Part shown: positions 1 through 7,654 of the stretch, piece after piece | Layout of the letters: every line of letters starts with the position of its first letter | Position numbering within the stretch: position 1 is the first letter of the stretch | Assembly: GCF_013294115.1 (NCBI RefSeq) | Contig: NZ_JABSNP010000006.1 | Span: forward strand, 124,001-188,000 | Reading direction: 5' to 3' | Length of the DNA: 64,000 bases | From: Hymenobacter caeli | GTDB taxonomy: Bacteria > Bacteroidota > Bacteroidia > Cytophagales > Hymenobacteraceae | Program-made: the position numbers and the translations under genes | Notes under the pieces: generated by a model | Told to the model about the DNA's origin: nothing | What the model saw: the letters and a program-made list of their open reading frames with translations, nothing else | Databases searched by the model: none

Positions 1-715
1 CGCCACCGAGGGCTACTTCGCCCTGCAAGACCAGCCCGGCAGCGAGGACCTGCTGCTGCTGCTCGACCACGGCATTTACTACGAGTTCCTGCCCGCCGAC
101 CAGTGGGAGGCCCCCGACCCGCGCCCGGTGCCGCTGCACGAGGTGGTGCTGGGGCAGGCCTACGCCCTGGTCATCAGCACCAACGCCGGGCTGTGGCGCT
201 ACGTGGTGGGCGACACCGTGCGCTTCACCAGCCGGGGGCCCTACCGGCTGCGCATCACCGGGCGCACCAAGCACTTCCTGAATGCCTTTGGCGAGGAGGT
301 GGTGATTGAAAACGCCGAGGCCGCCGTGGCCGCCGCCAGCCAGGCCACCGGCTGCCGGGTGCACGACTTCACGGCCGCGCCCGTGTACTTCGGCCTGGGG
401 CCCGGCGGGGCCCCCACCCGCGGCGGCCACGAGTGGGCCGTGGAGCTGGCCCCCGGGGCCCCCGCGCCCGACGCGGCCCGGTTCACGGCCGTGCTCGACG
501 CCACCCTGCGCCGCCTCAACTCCGACTACGACGCCAAGCGCGGCCACGACCTGGCCCTGGCCCCGCCCCTGCTGCGGGTGCTGCCGCCCGGCACGTTTGC
601 CCGCTGGCTGGCGGGCCAGGGCAAGCTCGGCGGCCAGCACAAAGTGCCCCGGCTGCTCAACTCGCGGGCGGTGCTGGAGCAGGTGCTGGCGGTGGCCGCC
701 CGGGCCCCGGCCTAG
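1..715 (+). CDS. GH3 auxin-responsive promoter family protein, C-terminal part (5' end outside window)
   Basis: An open frame runs from base 2 to the TAG at 713-715 and gives about 237 residues with no start, so the gene begins left of the window. Residues such as TNAGLWRYVVGDTVRF followed by GRTKHFLNAFGEEV match the C-terminal half of the GH3 superfamily, acyl-adenylate-forming enzymes known in plants for conjugating amino acids to auxin and common in Bacteroidota with unknown substrate. The full family is about 500 residues, so roughly half is here. The bacterial substrate cannot be read from the sequence. The gene ends 90 bp before a well-formed promoter and has no clear terminator. Confidence 0.85.
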   Translation, partial: ATEGYFALQDQPGSEDLLLLLDHGIYYEFLPADQWEAPDPRPVPLHEVVLGQAYALVISTNAGLWRYVVGDTVRFTSRGPYRLRITGRTKHFLNAFGEEVVIENAEAAVAAASQATGCRVHDFTAAPVYFGLGPGGAPTRGGHEWAVELAPGAPAPDAARFTAVLDATLRRLNSDYDAKRGHDLALAPPLLRVLPPGTFARWLAGQGKLGGQHKVPRLLNSRAVLEQVLAVAARAPA

Positions 716-807
716 CCCGCCGCGCCGGCGGGGGCACCCGCGGCCGGGGCCCGCCCCATCAGGTTTAGCCGCCGGCGCAAGCACCCGCCCCCGATCATGT
801 TACGGGC

Positions 808-838
808 TTGTTACGGAACAATCCTTGTCATACATTTG
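808..838 (+). promoter_or_regulatory. Bacteroidota-type promoter
   Basis: TTG at 808-810, a 20-nt spacer, then TACATTTG at 831-838 fits the TTTG/TAnnTTTG pattern of Bacteroidota sigma-ABfr promoters. It lies in AT-richer DNA between the GH3 gene and the small membrane protein at 951 and would give a leader of about 100 nt. Confidence 0.6.
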
Positions 839-950
839 TCCGTAGGTAACTATCAGACAGTAGGGGCGATACTGGATATTTTAAGGTTTTATTAGTTGTT
901 ATTCCGGCTGGGCTGCGGCCCGGCTGGGCCGCTTCTTATTCTTCTTATCC

Positions 951-1172
951 GTGCCCACCCTCTCCCCTGCTCGCCCCCCCCGTGACTCGCGCCGCTGGCG
1001 CCACGCCGCCCAACGCAACCGCCCCGCCGACGGGCTCGAAAACCGCCGCTTCCTGTGGGTGCTGGCCGCCACCGTGGCCGTGGTGCTGGGCATCGTGGGC
1101 GTGCTGCTGGTGCGCTCGGCGAGCGGCAACGGGCTGGCCGACCAGCCGGCCCCGTTCCAGCAGCGCCCCTGA
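951..1172 (+). CDS. Small single-pass membrane protein, unknown function
   Basis: This 73-residue frame starts at a GTG. It has a hydrophilic, Arg-rich N-terminus (residues 1-33), one strong transmembrane stretch (about 34-55, FLWVLAATVAVVLGIVGVLL) and a short polar tail, which predicts an N-in, C-out topology. A good promoter lies about 110 bp upstream and no other frame explains this interval. It converges with the TIGR00266 gene 35 bp downstream. I do not recognise the family. The GTG start is the only plausible one before the membrane segment, but it is not certain. Confidence 0.5.
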   Translation: MPTLSPARPPRDSRRWRHAAQRNRPADGLENRRFLWVLAATVAVVLGIVGVLLVRSASGNGLADQPAPFQQRP

Positions 1173-1207
1173 ATTAACAGCAGTCCCGGGCCCGCGCCCG
1201 CGCTGCG

Positions 1208-1990
1208 CTACTCGTCGAACAACCCGCCGACGATGCCGCCCAGCACGCTGCCGCTCTCCTTTTGGGCGTTGCCGCCGGCGGGGGCCAGCGCCTGAATCAG
1301 CTTTTTGATGGGCATGGACTGGAGCCACACGCGGCCGGTGCCGCGCAGCGTGGCCAGCATCAGCCCCTCGCCCCCAAAAATCATCGATTTCAGGCCCCCG
1401 GCGCGGGCAATGCTGAAGTCGAGGCTGGGCTCGAAGGCCACCACGCAGCCGGTGTCCACGCGCAGCAGCTCGTTGTTCAGGCGCTTTTCGATGATGGTGC
1501 CCCCGGCGTGCACGAAGGCTTTGCCGTCGCCGGTGAGCTTTTGCAGGATGAAGCCCTCGCCGCCGAACAGGCCCGCGCCCAGCTTCTGGTTGAAGTGAAT
1601 GCTCATCTTGGTGCCCTTGGCGGCGGCCAGGAAGCCGTCTTTCTGCACGATGAGGCCCTGGGGCATGCCGCCCAAATCGACGGGAATGATGGTGCCCGGG
1701 TACGGGGCCGAAAACGCCACCTTGCACTTGCCGGAGCTGCCGCGGTGGGTGAAGTGCGTGAGGAACAGCGACTCGCCCGTGAGCAAGCGCGTGCCGGCCG
1801 AGAACAGCTTGCCCATCAGGCCCTGGTCGGGGGCCGAGCCGTCGCCCATCTTCGTTTCGAAGGCAATGGCTTCCTCCATGTACACCATCGCGCCGGCCTC
1901 GGCCACCACGGTTTCGTTGGGGTCCAGCTCAATTTCCAGCACCTGGATGTCGGAGCCCAGGATGCGGTAGTCAACGTCGTGCGAGGTCAT
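1208..1990 (-). CDS. TIGR00266 / AIM24 family protein
   Basis: The 260-residue product begins [14 protein letters not shown] and contains the family's features: a Gly-rich beta-sandwich, the [10 protein letters not shown] segment and the later [11 protein letters not shown] segment. TIGR00266 proteins are widespread, cytosolic, tryptophan-RNA-attenuator-protein-like folds related to mitochondrial AIM24; their biochemical role is not established. The frame could be extended 26 codons upstream, but that part is Arg/Ala-rich and unlike the family, so the ATG at 1988-1990 is chosen. Its 160-bp upstream gap is shared with the divergent lipoprotein gene at 2150. Confidence 0.85.
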   Translation of the reverse strand: MTSHDVDYRILGSDIQVLEIELDPNETVVAEAGAMVYMEEAIAFETKMGDGSAPDQGLMGKLFSAGTRLLTGESLFLTHFTHRGSSGKCKVAFSAPYPGTIIPVDLGGMPQGLIVQKDGFLAAAKGTKMSIHFNQKLGAGLFGGEGFILQKLTGDGKAFVHAGGTIIEKRLNNELLRVDTGCVVAFEPSLDFSIARAGGLKSMIFGGEGLMLATLRGTGRVWLQSMPIKKLIQALAPAGGNAQKESGSVLGGIVGGLFDE

Positions 1991-2149
1991 GGCGGCGGGG
2001 CCGGCTGGTGCGCGGCCGGCGGCAAAGGTAGCGCGGCGGCGCACCCGGCAAAACGCGGTCCTTTGCACAATACCGGGGCCCCGGCCAGCGTTTCAACTAA
2101 AGTATTAGTTGTCTTGTTCTGTTGTCTCTCCGCCATTATTCATTAGTCA

Positions 2150-2656
2150 ATGCCCGCCCGCCGCCTGTTGTGCCTGAACCTGTTACTCCTCGGCGGGCTG
2201 GCCAGCGCCTGCGCCGGCCTCAACCGCACCGACCGCCACGGCCGGAGCCAGGGCCGCTGGCGTACCTACTACGACGAGGCGGCCCGCACCCAGCCCTTCA
2301 CGGCGGGGCGCTACCGCCACGGCCGGCCCGTGGGCACGTTCCGCTACTACGGCCCCACCGGGGCCCTGGCCCAAACGGAGCGGTACGGCCGCGAAGGGTT
2401 TTGCGAGGTTACGTACTGGTACCCGGGCGGGCAGGTGGAGCGCCGCGGCCACGCCCAGTGGGTCACCGGGGCCAAAGGGGCGCGCTTCTACTGGTTTGGG
2501 CCCTGGACGCGCTACACCGAAACCGGCCAGGTGCGGGCCGTGGAAACTTACACCGACGGCCAGCACACCGCCACCGACGTGTACACCAACGGCCGCCTCA
2601 CGACCACCGAAGTTTACAAAGACGGCCAACTGGTGGAAACCCGGCCCGTGCAGTAG
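2150..2656 (+). CDS. Lipoprotein with MORN/YwqK-like repeats
   Basis: This 168-residue protein has a lipoprotein signal: charged MPARR, a hydrophobic core, then LASAC with the lipobox cysteine at residue 21. The rest contains short repeated units of the type G.Y..G...G....Y...G (GRYRHGRPVGTFRYYGPTG, then YWYPGGQVERRGHA, VYTNGRLTT, VYKDGQLVE), which resemble the MORN-like repeats of the so-called YwqK family. These are beta-hairpin repeats with a probable surface or periplasmic role. The antitoxin label sometimes attached to this family is not supported by any partner toxin gene here. It converges with the gene at 2671, with only 14 bp between the stops. Confidence 0.75.
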   Translation: MPARRLLCLNLLLLGGLASACAGLNRTDRHGRSQGRWRTYYDEAARTQPFTAGRYRHGRPVGTFRYYGPTGALAQTERYGREGFCEVTYWYPGGQVERRGHAQWVTGAKGARFYWFGPWTRYTETGQVRAVETYTDGQHTATDVYTNGRLTTTEVYKDGQLVETRPVQ

Positions 2657-2670
2657 CCGGGGCCCCGGTG

Positions 2671-3033
2671 CTACTCTTCGCTGGGCAGCTCGCCGCGGGT
2701 TTCGGCGGCTTCGGCCGCGTCGTCGCCCACGGTTTTCTTGCGCTTGGCCTCGCGGCTGGTGCGCTTCATGAAGTCCTCGTCGGTTTCCTCGGGCTCCGGG
2801 GCCAGGTCCTCGTCGTCCTCGGTTTTCTCGCCGAATTGCCCGGCGCGGTCCACCAGCTTTTTGTCGCGCACGTGGCGGCCCAAAAACTGGTTGATTTGCT
2901 CGATGCTGTAGTTGGACGTGATTTCGCCTAGCGGGTTCACCCCAATTTCGAAGCCTTCCAGCTCCTTGTGCACGCGGGCTTTTTTGGCGGGGTCGGGGGC
3001 CGCTTTTTTGGGCTTGACGGGTTTCTTGGCCAT
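2671..3033 (-). CDS. Conserved hypothetical charged protein
   Basis: A 120-residue cytosolic protein. The N-terminus is Lys/Pro-rich (MAKKPVKPKKAAPDPAKK), the middle (about 21-60, ELEGFEIGVNPLGEITSNY then INQFLGRHVRDKK) looks folded, and the C-terminal half is acidic and disordered (DDEDLAPEPEETDEDF). The frame extends 17 codons further upstream, but the ATG at 3031-3033 gives the typical basic start and leaves a gap after gltX. I do not recognise a named family. It is the gene downstream of gltX on the same strand, separated from it by a probable terminator at 3086-3122. Confidence 0.65.
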   Translation of the reverse strand: MAKKPVKPKKAAPDPAKKARVHKELEGFEIGVNPLGEITSNYSIEQINQFLGRHVRDKKLVDRAGQFGEKTEDDEDLAPEPEETDEDFMKRTSREAKRKKTVGDDAAEAAETRGELPSEE

Positions 3034-3085
3034 GAGAATCGGAAGTGAGGAGCGGGAGATGGGCAGCGCGGGGCCCGTTGACAAG

Positions 3086-3122
3086 CAGAAAGGCCGCGCC
3101 GTAGTGCATACGGCGCGGCCTT
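3086..3122 (-). terminator. Probable terminator of gltX
   Basis: Inverted repeat 3090-3103 / 3109-3122 (AAGGCCGCGCCGTA stem, 5-nt loop) just downstream of the gltX stop on the minus strand. The T-tract after it is short and interrupted. Confidence 0.5.
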
Positions 3123-3150
3123 GGGCAAAGGTTCTACGGATGTGGCGTGG

Positions 3151-4707
3151 CTACGCGGCGGCCGGGGCCCCCAGCCGCGCCACGGCCGTGCGCAGGCGCT
3201 GGGCCACCTCCCCCGTGCCCAGGATGGCCAGCGTCTCGAACAAGTCGGGCCCGGCGGCCCCGCCGGTTATGGCCACGCGCAGCATTTGCAGCACCTGGCC
3301 GGGCTTCAGGCCCTGGGCCTCCAGGGTTTGGTTGAACAGGTTTTTGAGGCCTTCGGCCGAAGCCCCGGCGGCCCCGGGCAGGGCCCCGGCGTAGGCCGTA
3401 AGGGCGTCGGCCACGGCCGGGTTCCACCTTTTGGCCACCACTTGCTCGTCGTAGGCGTCGGGGGCCTGGAAGAAGTACTTGGCCTCTTGCCAGAAGTCCT
3501 GCGGGAAGCTCACGCGCTCCTTCATCACGCCCACGATTTGCTCGGCCTTTTCTTCGGCGCAAGCCAGGCCGTGCTCGGCCAGGGCCCCCAGCAGGTAGGG
3601 GGCCAGCGCGGCGTTGGGCTGGGCCCGCAAGTAGTGCTCGTTGAACCACTTCACCTTGTTCTGGTCGAACTTGGCGGGCGACTTGCTCACGCGCTCAATC
3701 GTGAAGGCCTCGATTAGCTCATCCATCGAAAAAATCTCCTGCGCCGTGCCCGGGTTCCAGCCCAGGAAGGCCAGGAAGTTCACCAGGGCCTCGGGCAGGT
3801 AGCCGTCCTCGCGGTAGCCGCGGCTCACGGTCGATTCGCCGGTTTCGGCGTCCACGCCGCGCCACTCCAGCGGAAACACCGGGAAGCCCAGCCGGTCGCC
3901 GTCGCGCTTGCTGAGCTTGCCCGTGCCGTCGGGCTTGAGCAGCAGCGGCAAGTGGGCAAACTGCGGCATGGTGGCTTCCCAGCCCAGGTAGCGGTACAGC
4001 AGCACGTGCAGCGGCGCGGAGGGCAGCCACTCCTCGCCCCGAATCACGTGCGAAATCTCCATCAAGTGGTCGTCCACGATGTTGGCCAAATGGTAGGTCG
4101 GCATGCCGTCCGACTTCATCAGCACCTTGTCGTCCACGGCGCTCGAGTGCACCACCACCCAGCCGCGAATCATGTCCTGGAAGCGGATTTCCTCCTTGCG
4201 GGGCACTTTCAGGCGAATGACGTAGGCCGTGCCGGCGTCGAGCAGGGCCTGGGTTTCGTCTTCGGGCAGGGTCAGCGAGTTGCGCATCTGGGCCCGGGTG
4301 ATGCTGTTGTACTGCGGGTTGGGCACCTTGGCGGCCTGCAGGCGGGCGCGCATGGCGTCCAGCTCCTCGGGCGTATCGAAGGCGTAGTAGGCAAAGCCGT
4401 CGGCGATGAGCTGGTCGGCGTAGGCGCGGTACATGGGCTTGCGCTCGCTCTGCTTGTAGGGCGCGTGGGGGCCGCCCACGCCCTGGCCTTCGTCAATCAC
4501 GATGCCGCACCAGGCCAGGGCCTCCAGAATGTACTGCTCGGCACCGGGCACGAACCGGTTCTGGTCGGTGTCCTCGATGCGCAGGATCATGGTGCCGCCC
4601 AGCTTGCGGGCCAGCAGGAAGTTGTACAAAGCGGTGCGCACGCCGCCGATGTGCAGCGGGCCGGTGGGCGAGGGCGCAAAGCGCACCCGAACGGGTCTCT
4701 CGGTCAT
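3151..4707 (-). CDS. gltX: Glutamyl-tRNA synthetase
   Basis: A 518-residue class I aminoacyl-tRNA synthetase that charges tRNA-Glu with glutamate in the cytosol. The ATP-binding signature is PSPTGPLHIGG at residues 12-22 (HIGH replaced by HIGG, which is common in GltX), and the KMSKS-type loop is KLSKRDG at 264-270. The zinc-binding and anticodon-binding regions follow, and the length matches bacterial GltX. The start MTERPVRVRFAPSP is fixed by the conserved N-terminus. The 180 bp upstream hold word-type repeats and a 17-bp tandem duplication rather than an obvious promoter. Confidence 0.97.
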   Translation of the reverse strand: MTERPVRVRFAPSPTGPLHIGGVRTALYNFLLARKLGGTMILRIEDTDQNRFVPGAEQYILEALAWCGIVIDEGQGVGGPHAPYKQSERKPMYRAYADQLIADGFAYYAFDTPEELDAMRARLQAAKVPNPQYNSITRAQMRNSLTLPEDETQALLDAGTAYVIRLKVPRKEEIRFQDMIRGWVVVHSSAVDDKVLMKSDGMPTYHLANIVDDHLMEISHVIRGEEWLPSAPLHVLLYRYLGWEATMPQFAHLPLLLKPDGTGKLSKRDGDRLGFPVFPLEWRGVDAETGESTVSRGYREDGYLPEALVNFLAFLGWNPGTAQEIFSMDELIEAFTIERVSKSPAKFDQNKVKWFNEHYLRAQPNAALAPYLLGALAEHGLACAEEKAEQIVGVMKERVSFPQDFWQEAKYFFQAPDAYDEQVVAKRWNPAVADALTAYAGALPGAAGASAEGLKNLFNQTLEAQGLKPGQVLQMLRVAITGGAAGPDLFETLAILGTGEVAQRLRTAVARLGAPAAA

Positions 4708-4715
4708 AGGTAATG

Positions 4716-4752
4716 AGCTGTTAGCTTTTAGCTGCTAGCTGTTGGCTTTTTT
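4716..4752. repeat. Run of AGCTGTTAGC-type words
   Basis: AGCTGTTAGCTTTTAGCTGC followed by TAGCTGTTGGC: four imperfect copies of the word (A/T)GCTGTTAGCT directly upstream of the gltX start. The same word builds the inverted repeat at 5506-5634, 800 bp away. Only one arm is present here. Confidence 0.8.
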
Positions 4753-4780
4753 GTGATAGACAATTTTTTGTGATAGACAA
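4747..4780. repeat. Perfect 17-bp tandem duplication
   Basis: TTTTTTGTGATAGACAA occurs twice, at 4747-4763 and 4764-4780, without a mismatch. It lies in the 5' region of gltX and overlaps the end of the AGCTGTTAGC word run. The identity of the copies suggests a recent slippage or recombination event. Confidence 0.9.
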
Positions 4781-4832
4781 TAAGTTGCGAAGAGCGCAAT
4801 GTCCATTTAATTTCGCCTGCCTGCTTATCGCT

Positions 4833-4867
4833 AAAAAAAAGCGCGTTCCGCCAAAGCCGGAACGCGC
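4833..4867 (-). terminator. Terminator of the small membrane protein at 4894
   Basis: Hairpin GCGCGTTCC / GGAACGCGC (4841-4849 / 4859-4867) followed, on the minus strand, by eight T residues (4833-4840). A textbook rho-independent terminator. Confidence 0.85.
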
Positions 4868-4893
4868 CCCAAAGGTAAGGCCGGGGGCCCCGG

Positions 4894-5085
4894 CTAGCCG
4901 CGCCGGCCGCCCGCGCGCCACAGCACCAGCCCGAGCAGCGCAATGCCCCCGCGGATGGCCCAGGCCGCGTTGGGGCCCCAGTTGTTAATCCACTGCAAAA
5001 AAACGTACTGCACGTTGGGGTTGATGAACGGCAGCGCCAGCGCAACGAGACCGACGAGGAGCAGGAAAAGGCCGAGTTCTTTCAT
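4894..5085 (-). CDS. Small two-pass membrane protein, unknown function
   Basis: A 63-residue protein with two hydrophobic helices (about residues 4-22, LGLFLLLVGLVALALPFI, and 44-57, IRGGIALLGLVLWRA) joined by a polar loop with NPNVQYVFLQWINNWGPN. It ends in a basic RAGGRRG tail. It has its own terminator at 4833-4867 and lies 30 bp downstream of the RidA gene, so the two probably form an operon. Short membrane proteins of this shape are common in Cytophagales, with no known role. Confidence 0.7.
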   Translation of the reverse strand: MKELGLFLLLVGLVALALPFINPNVQYVFLQWINNWGPNAAWAIRGGIALLGLVLWRAGGRRG

Positions 5086-5115
5086 GGCGCTGAAGGTTGA
5101 AATAACGGGCCGGCG

Positions 5116-5499
5116 CTATGCACCCACCGCGATACAGGAGATTTCTATTTCCACATCGCGCGGCAGGCGGGCCACTTCCACCGTTTCGCGGGCCGGTGCG
5201 GTCGCATCGTCAAAATACGACCCGTACACTTGGTTGATGGCAGCGAAGTCACCGAGGTCTTTCACGAAGATGCTGCACTTTACCACGTCCGCGAGCTGCA
5301 GGCCCGCGGCGGCCAGCACGGCCGTCAGGTTGCGCAGCACCTGGTGGGTTTGGGCGGTCACGTCGCCGGGCACGAGCTGCCCGGCCGCGTTCAGCGGAAT
5401 CTGGCCCGACACGTACACGGTGTTGCCGGCCCGCACGGCTTGGCTGTAGGGCCCGATGGGCGCGGGGGCCCGGTCGGTAAGGATGATCTGGTGGGGCAT
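5116..5499 (-). CDS. RidA family (YjgF/YER057c/UK114) reactive intermediate deaminase
   Basis: 127 residues, the normal length for RidA. The conserved APIGPYSQAVRAG start, VYVSGQIPLN, QVLRNLTAVLAAAG, and the C-terminal ETVEVARLPRDVEIEISC block, with the Arg that binds the substrate carboxylate, are all present. RidA hydrolyses reactive enamine/imine intermediates made by PLP enzymes to 2-keto acids and ammonia and protects PLP enzymes in the cytosol. The ATG at 5497-5499 is 6 bp from the start of a large inverted repeat (5506-5634). Confidence 0.92.
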   Translation of the reverse strand: MPHQIILTDRAPAPIGPYSQAVRAGNTVYVSGQIPLNAAGQLVPGDVTAQTHQVLRNLTAVLAAAGLQLADVVKCSIFVKDLGDFAAINQVYGSYFDDATAPARETVEVARLPRDVEIEISCIAVGA

Positions 5500-5505
5500 A
5501 TTTTA

Positions 5506-5634
5506 AGCTGTTAGCTGCTGGCTTTTAGCTGTTAGCTTTTTGTTCTAAAAGTAAGCGGACGCAAAATGCCCACAGAACAAGAGGCGCAAAGCTTCTGAAC
5601 AAAGCTAACAGCTAATAGCCAGCAGCTAACAGCT
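5506..5634. repeat. Word-built inverted repeat between ridA-type gene and glmS
   Basis: Left arm 5506-5545 and right arm 5597-5634 are reverse complements over about 38 nt, with one substitution and a 2-nt length difference. Each arm is a run of AGCTGTTAGCTGCTGGCT and similar copies of the word AGCTGTTAGCT. The 51-nt loop is unrelated. The structure fills almost the whole gap between the RidA start (5499) and the glmS stop (5644). There is no strong T-tract on either side except the short AAAAAA at 5636-5641. Confidence 0.92.
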
Positions 5635-5643
5635 CAAAAAAAC

Positions 5644-7482
5644 CTACTCCACCGTCACCGATTTGGCCAGGTTGCGGGGCTGGTCCACGTTGCAGCCGCG
5701 CATCACGGCGATGTGGTAGCTGAGCAGTTGCAACGGGATGACCGACACGAGCGGCACCAGGGCCTCCGAGGTGTAGGGCACTTCGATGACGAACTCGGCC
5801 ATGTCGCGAATCACGTCGTCGCCCTCCGTTACCACGGCGATGATGCGGCCTTTGCGGGCCTTCACCTCCTGGATGTTGCTCACCACCTTCTCGTAGGAGC
5901 TGTCGCGGGTGGCGATGACCACCACCGGCATGTTCTCGTCGATGAGGGCGATGGGGCCGTGCTTCATCTCGGCGGCCGGGTAGCCTTCGGCGTGGATGTA
6001 GCTGATTTCCTTGAGCTTGAGGGCCCCTTCCAGCGCCACCGGGAAGTTGTAGCCCCGGCCCAGGTACAGGAAGTTGGGCACGTCGCAGAAGGTGGCGGCG
6101 ATGGCGCGGATTTCGTCGTCCAGCAGCAGCGCCTTTTCCACCTTGGCCGGAATCGTGTCCAGCTCCACCATCAATTCGCGCAGCTTGGTGTCGGTGAGGG
6201 TGCCGCGCTTCTGGCCCATGAGCATGGCCAGCAGGGTCAGCACCGTCACCTGGGCCGTGAAGGCCTTGGTGCTGGCCACCCCAATCTCGGGCCCCGCGTG
6301 GGTGTAGGCCCCGGCGTCGGTGGCGCGGGCAATGCTGCTGCCCACCACGTTGCAGATGCCGAAAATAGTGGCCCCCTTGCTCTTGGCCAGCTCGATGGCG
6401 GCCAACGTGTCGGCCGTTTCGCCGCTCTGCGAGATGGCAATCACGATGTCGCGCTCCGTAATCACGGGGTTGCGGTAGCGGAACTCCGAAGCGTACTCCA
6501 CCTCCACCGGGATGCGGGCCAGGTCTTCGAGCAGGTATTCGGCCACCAGGCCGGCGTGCCAGCTCGTGCCGCAGGCCACGACGATGATGCGCTGGGCGTT
6601 CACGAATTTCTGCTCGTAGGCCCGGAAGCCGCCCATGTTCAGGTGGCCGGCGTTCATTTCCAGGCGGCCGCGCATCGAGTCCATGATGGAGCGCGGCTGC
6701 TCGAAAATCTCCTTCAGCATGAAGTGCTCGTAGCCGCCCTTCTCGATGCTGTCCAGCTCCAGTTCCAGCTTCTGGATGTAGGGCGTCTGCTCCACGTCTT
6801 CCTTGCTGCGCAGCTCCAGCCGCCCGTCGCGGATGATGGCAATCTCGTAGTCGTTCACGTACACCACCTCGTTGGTGTACTCGATGATGGGCGTGGCGTC
6901 GGAGGCAATGAAAAACTCGCCGTCGCCGATGCCAATCACCATCGGCGAGCCCTTGCGGGCGGCGATGAGCTGGTTGGGGGCGTCGCGGCTCATCACCACG
7001 ATGGCGTAGGCCCCCACCACTTCGTGCAGGGCCAGGCGCACGGCCTCCTCCAGGTTGCAGTGGTTGTGCTGCTGAATCTCCTCGATCAGGTTCACGAACA
7101 CCTCCGTGTCGGTGTCGGAATGAAACTCGTGGCCCTGCTGCTGCAAGTGCGTTTTCAGGGCCGCGTAGTTCTCGATGATGCCGTTGTGGATGATGGCGAT
7201 GCGCTCGGAGGTGGAGTAGTGCGGGTGGGCATTGGTGTCGTTGGGCTCGCCGTGGGTGGCCCAGCGGGTGTGGCCCATGCCCACGCGGGCGTGGGTGTCC
7301 TTCTCGGCGATGAAGTTTTCCAGCTCCGCCACCTTGCCCTTTTTCTTGTACACGTTCAGCTCGCCGTCGTTCATCAGGGCCACGCCGGCCGAGTCGTAGC
7401 CGCGGTATTCGAGCCGGTGCAGGCCCTTAAGGATAATGGGGCAGGCCTGACGGTAGCCCAGGTACGCAACGATGCCGCACAT
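5644..7482 (-). CDS. glmS: Glutamine--fructose-6-phosphate transaminase (isomerizing)
   Basis: A 612-residue enzyme making glucosamine-6-phosphate from fructose-6-phosphate and glutamine, the first step toward UDP-GlcNAc for peptidoglycan and LPS. The N-terminal class II glutamine amidotransferase domain starts MCGIVAYLGY, with catalytic Cys2 exposed after Met removal. This fixes the start at 7480-7482 although the frame runs 19 codons further. Two SIS sugar-isomerase domains follow (SQSGETADTLAA in the first), and the protein ends in the conserved LAKSVTVE. Length and order are standard. It is preceded by a minus-strand terminator, so it is likely transcribed alone. I saw no glmS riboswitch signature in the short leader. 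Confidence 0.97.
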   Translation of the reverse strand: MCGIVAYLGYRQACPIILKGLHRLEYRGYDSAGVALMNDGELNVYKKKGKVAELENFIAEKDTHARVGMGHTRWATHGEPNDTNAHPHYSTSERIAIIHNGIIENYAALKTHLQQQGHEFHSDTDTEVFVNLIEEIQQHNHCNLEEAVRLALHEVVGAYAIVVMSRDAPNQLIAARKGSPMVIGIGDGEFFIASDATPIIEYTNEVVYVNDYEIAIIRDGRLELRSKEDVEQTPYIQKLELELDSIEKGGYEHFMLKEIFEQPRSIMDSMRGRLEMNAGHLNMGGFRAYEQKFVNAQRIIVVACGTSWHAGLVAEYLLEDLARIPVEVEYASEFRYRNPVITERDIVIAISQSGETADTLAAIELAKSKGATIFGICNVVGSSIARATDAGAYTHAGPEIGVASTKAFTAQVTVLTLLAMLMGQKRGTLTDTKLRELMVELDTIPAKVEKALLLDDEIRAIAATFCDVPNFLYLGRGYNFPVALEGALKLKEISYIHAEGYPAAEMKHGPIALIDENMPVVVIATRDSSYEKVVSNIQEVKARKGRIIAVVTEGDDVIRDMAEFVIEVPYTSEALVPLVSVIPLQLLSYHIAVMRGCNVDQPRNLAKSVTVE

Positions 7483-7515
7483 AAGTAAAGGAGGGTAAGA
7501 ATTGAGGAAATAATT

Positions 7516-7558
7516 AAAAAAAGTCGGCGGCCCGCCCACAGAAAGGGGCGGGCCGCCG
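7516..7558 (-). terminator. Terminator of the glycogen-synthase-like gene
   Basis: 13-bp GC stem CGGCGGCCCGCCC (7525-7537) / 7546-7558 followed on the minus strand by a T-rich tract (7516-7522). It separates the gene ending at 7655 from glmS. Confidence 0.85.
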
Positions 7559-7654
7559 TTTAAAAAAGCGCGTTAAAGGCCGCTTGCCCGCAACCGCACG
7601 GCCGGGCCGCCGCGGCGGGTAGCTACGGGCACGGGGGTGGGCAAGGCAGGGCGG

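Noticed and set aside
2150..2656. Toxin-antitoxin module suggested by the YwqK-antitoxin family name
   Set aside because: The protein has a lipoprotein signal, and no toxin-like gene is adjacent.
5713..7488. 591-residue plus-strand frame opposite glmS
   Set aside because: Shadow of glmS; composition is HVG-rich without motifs.
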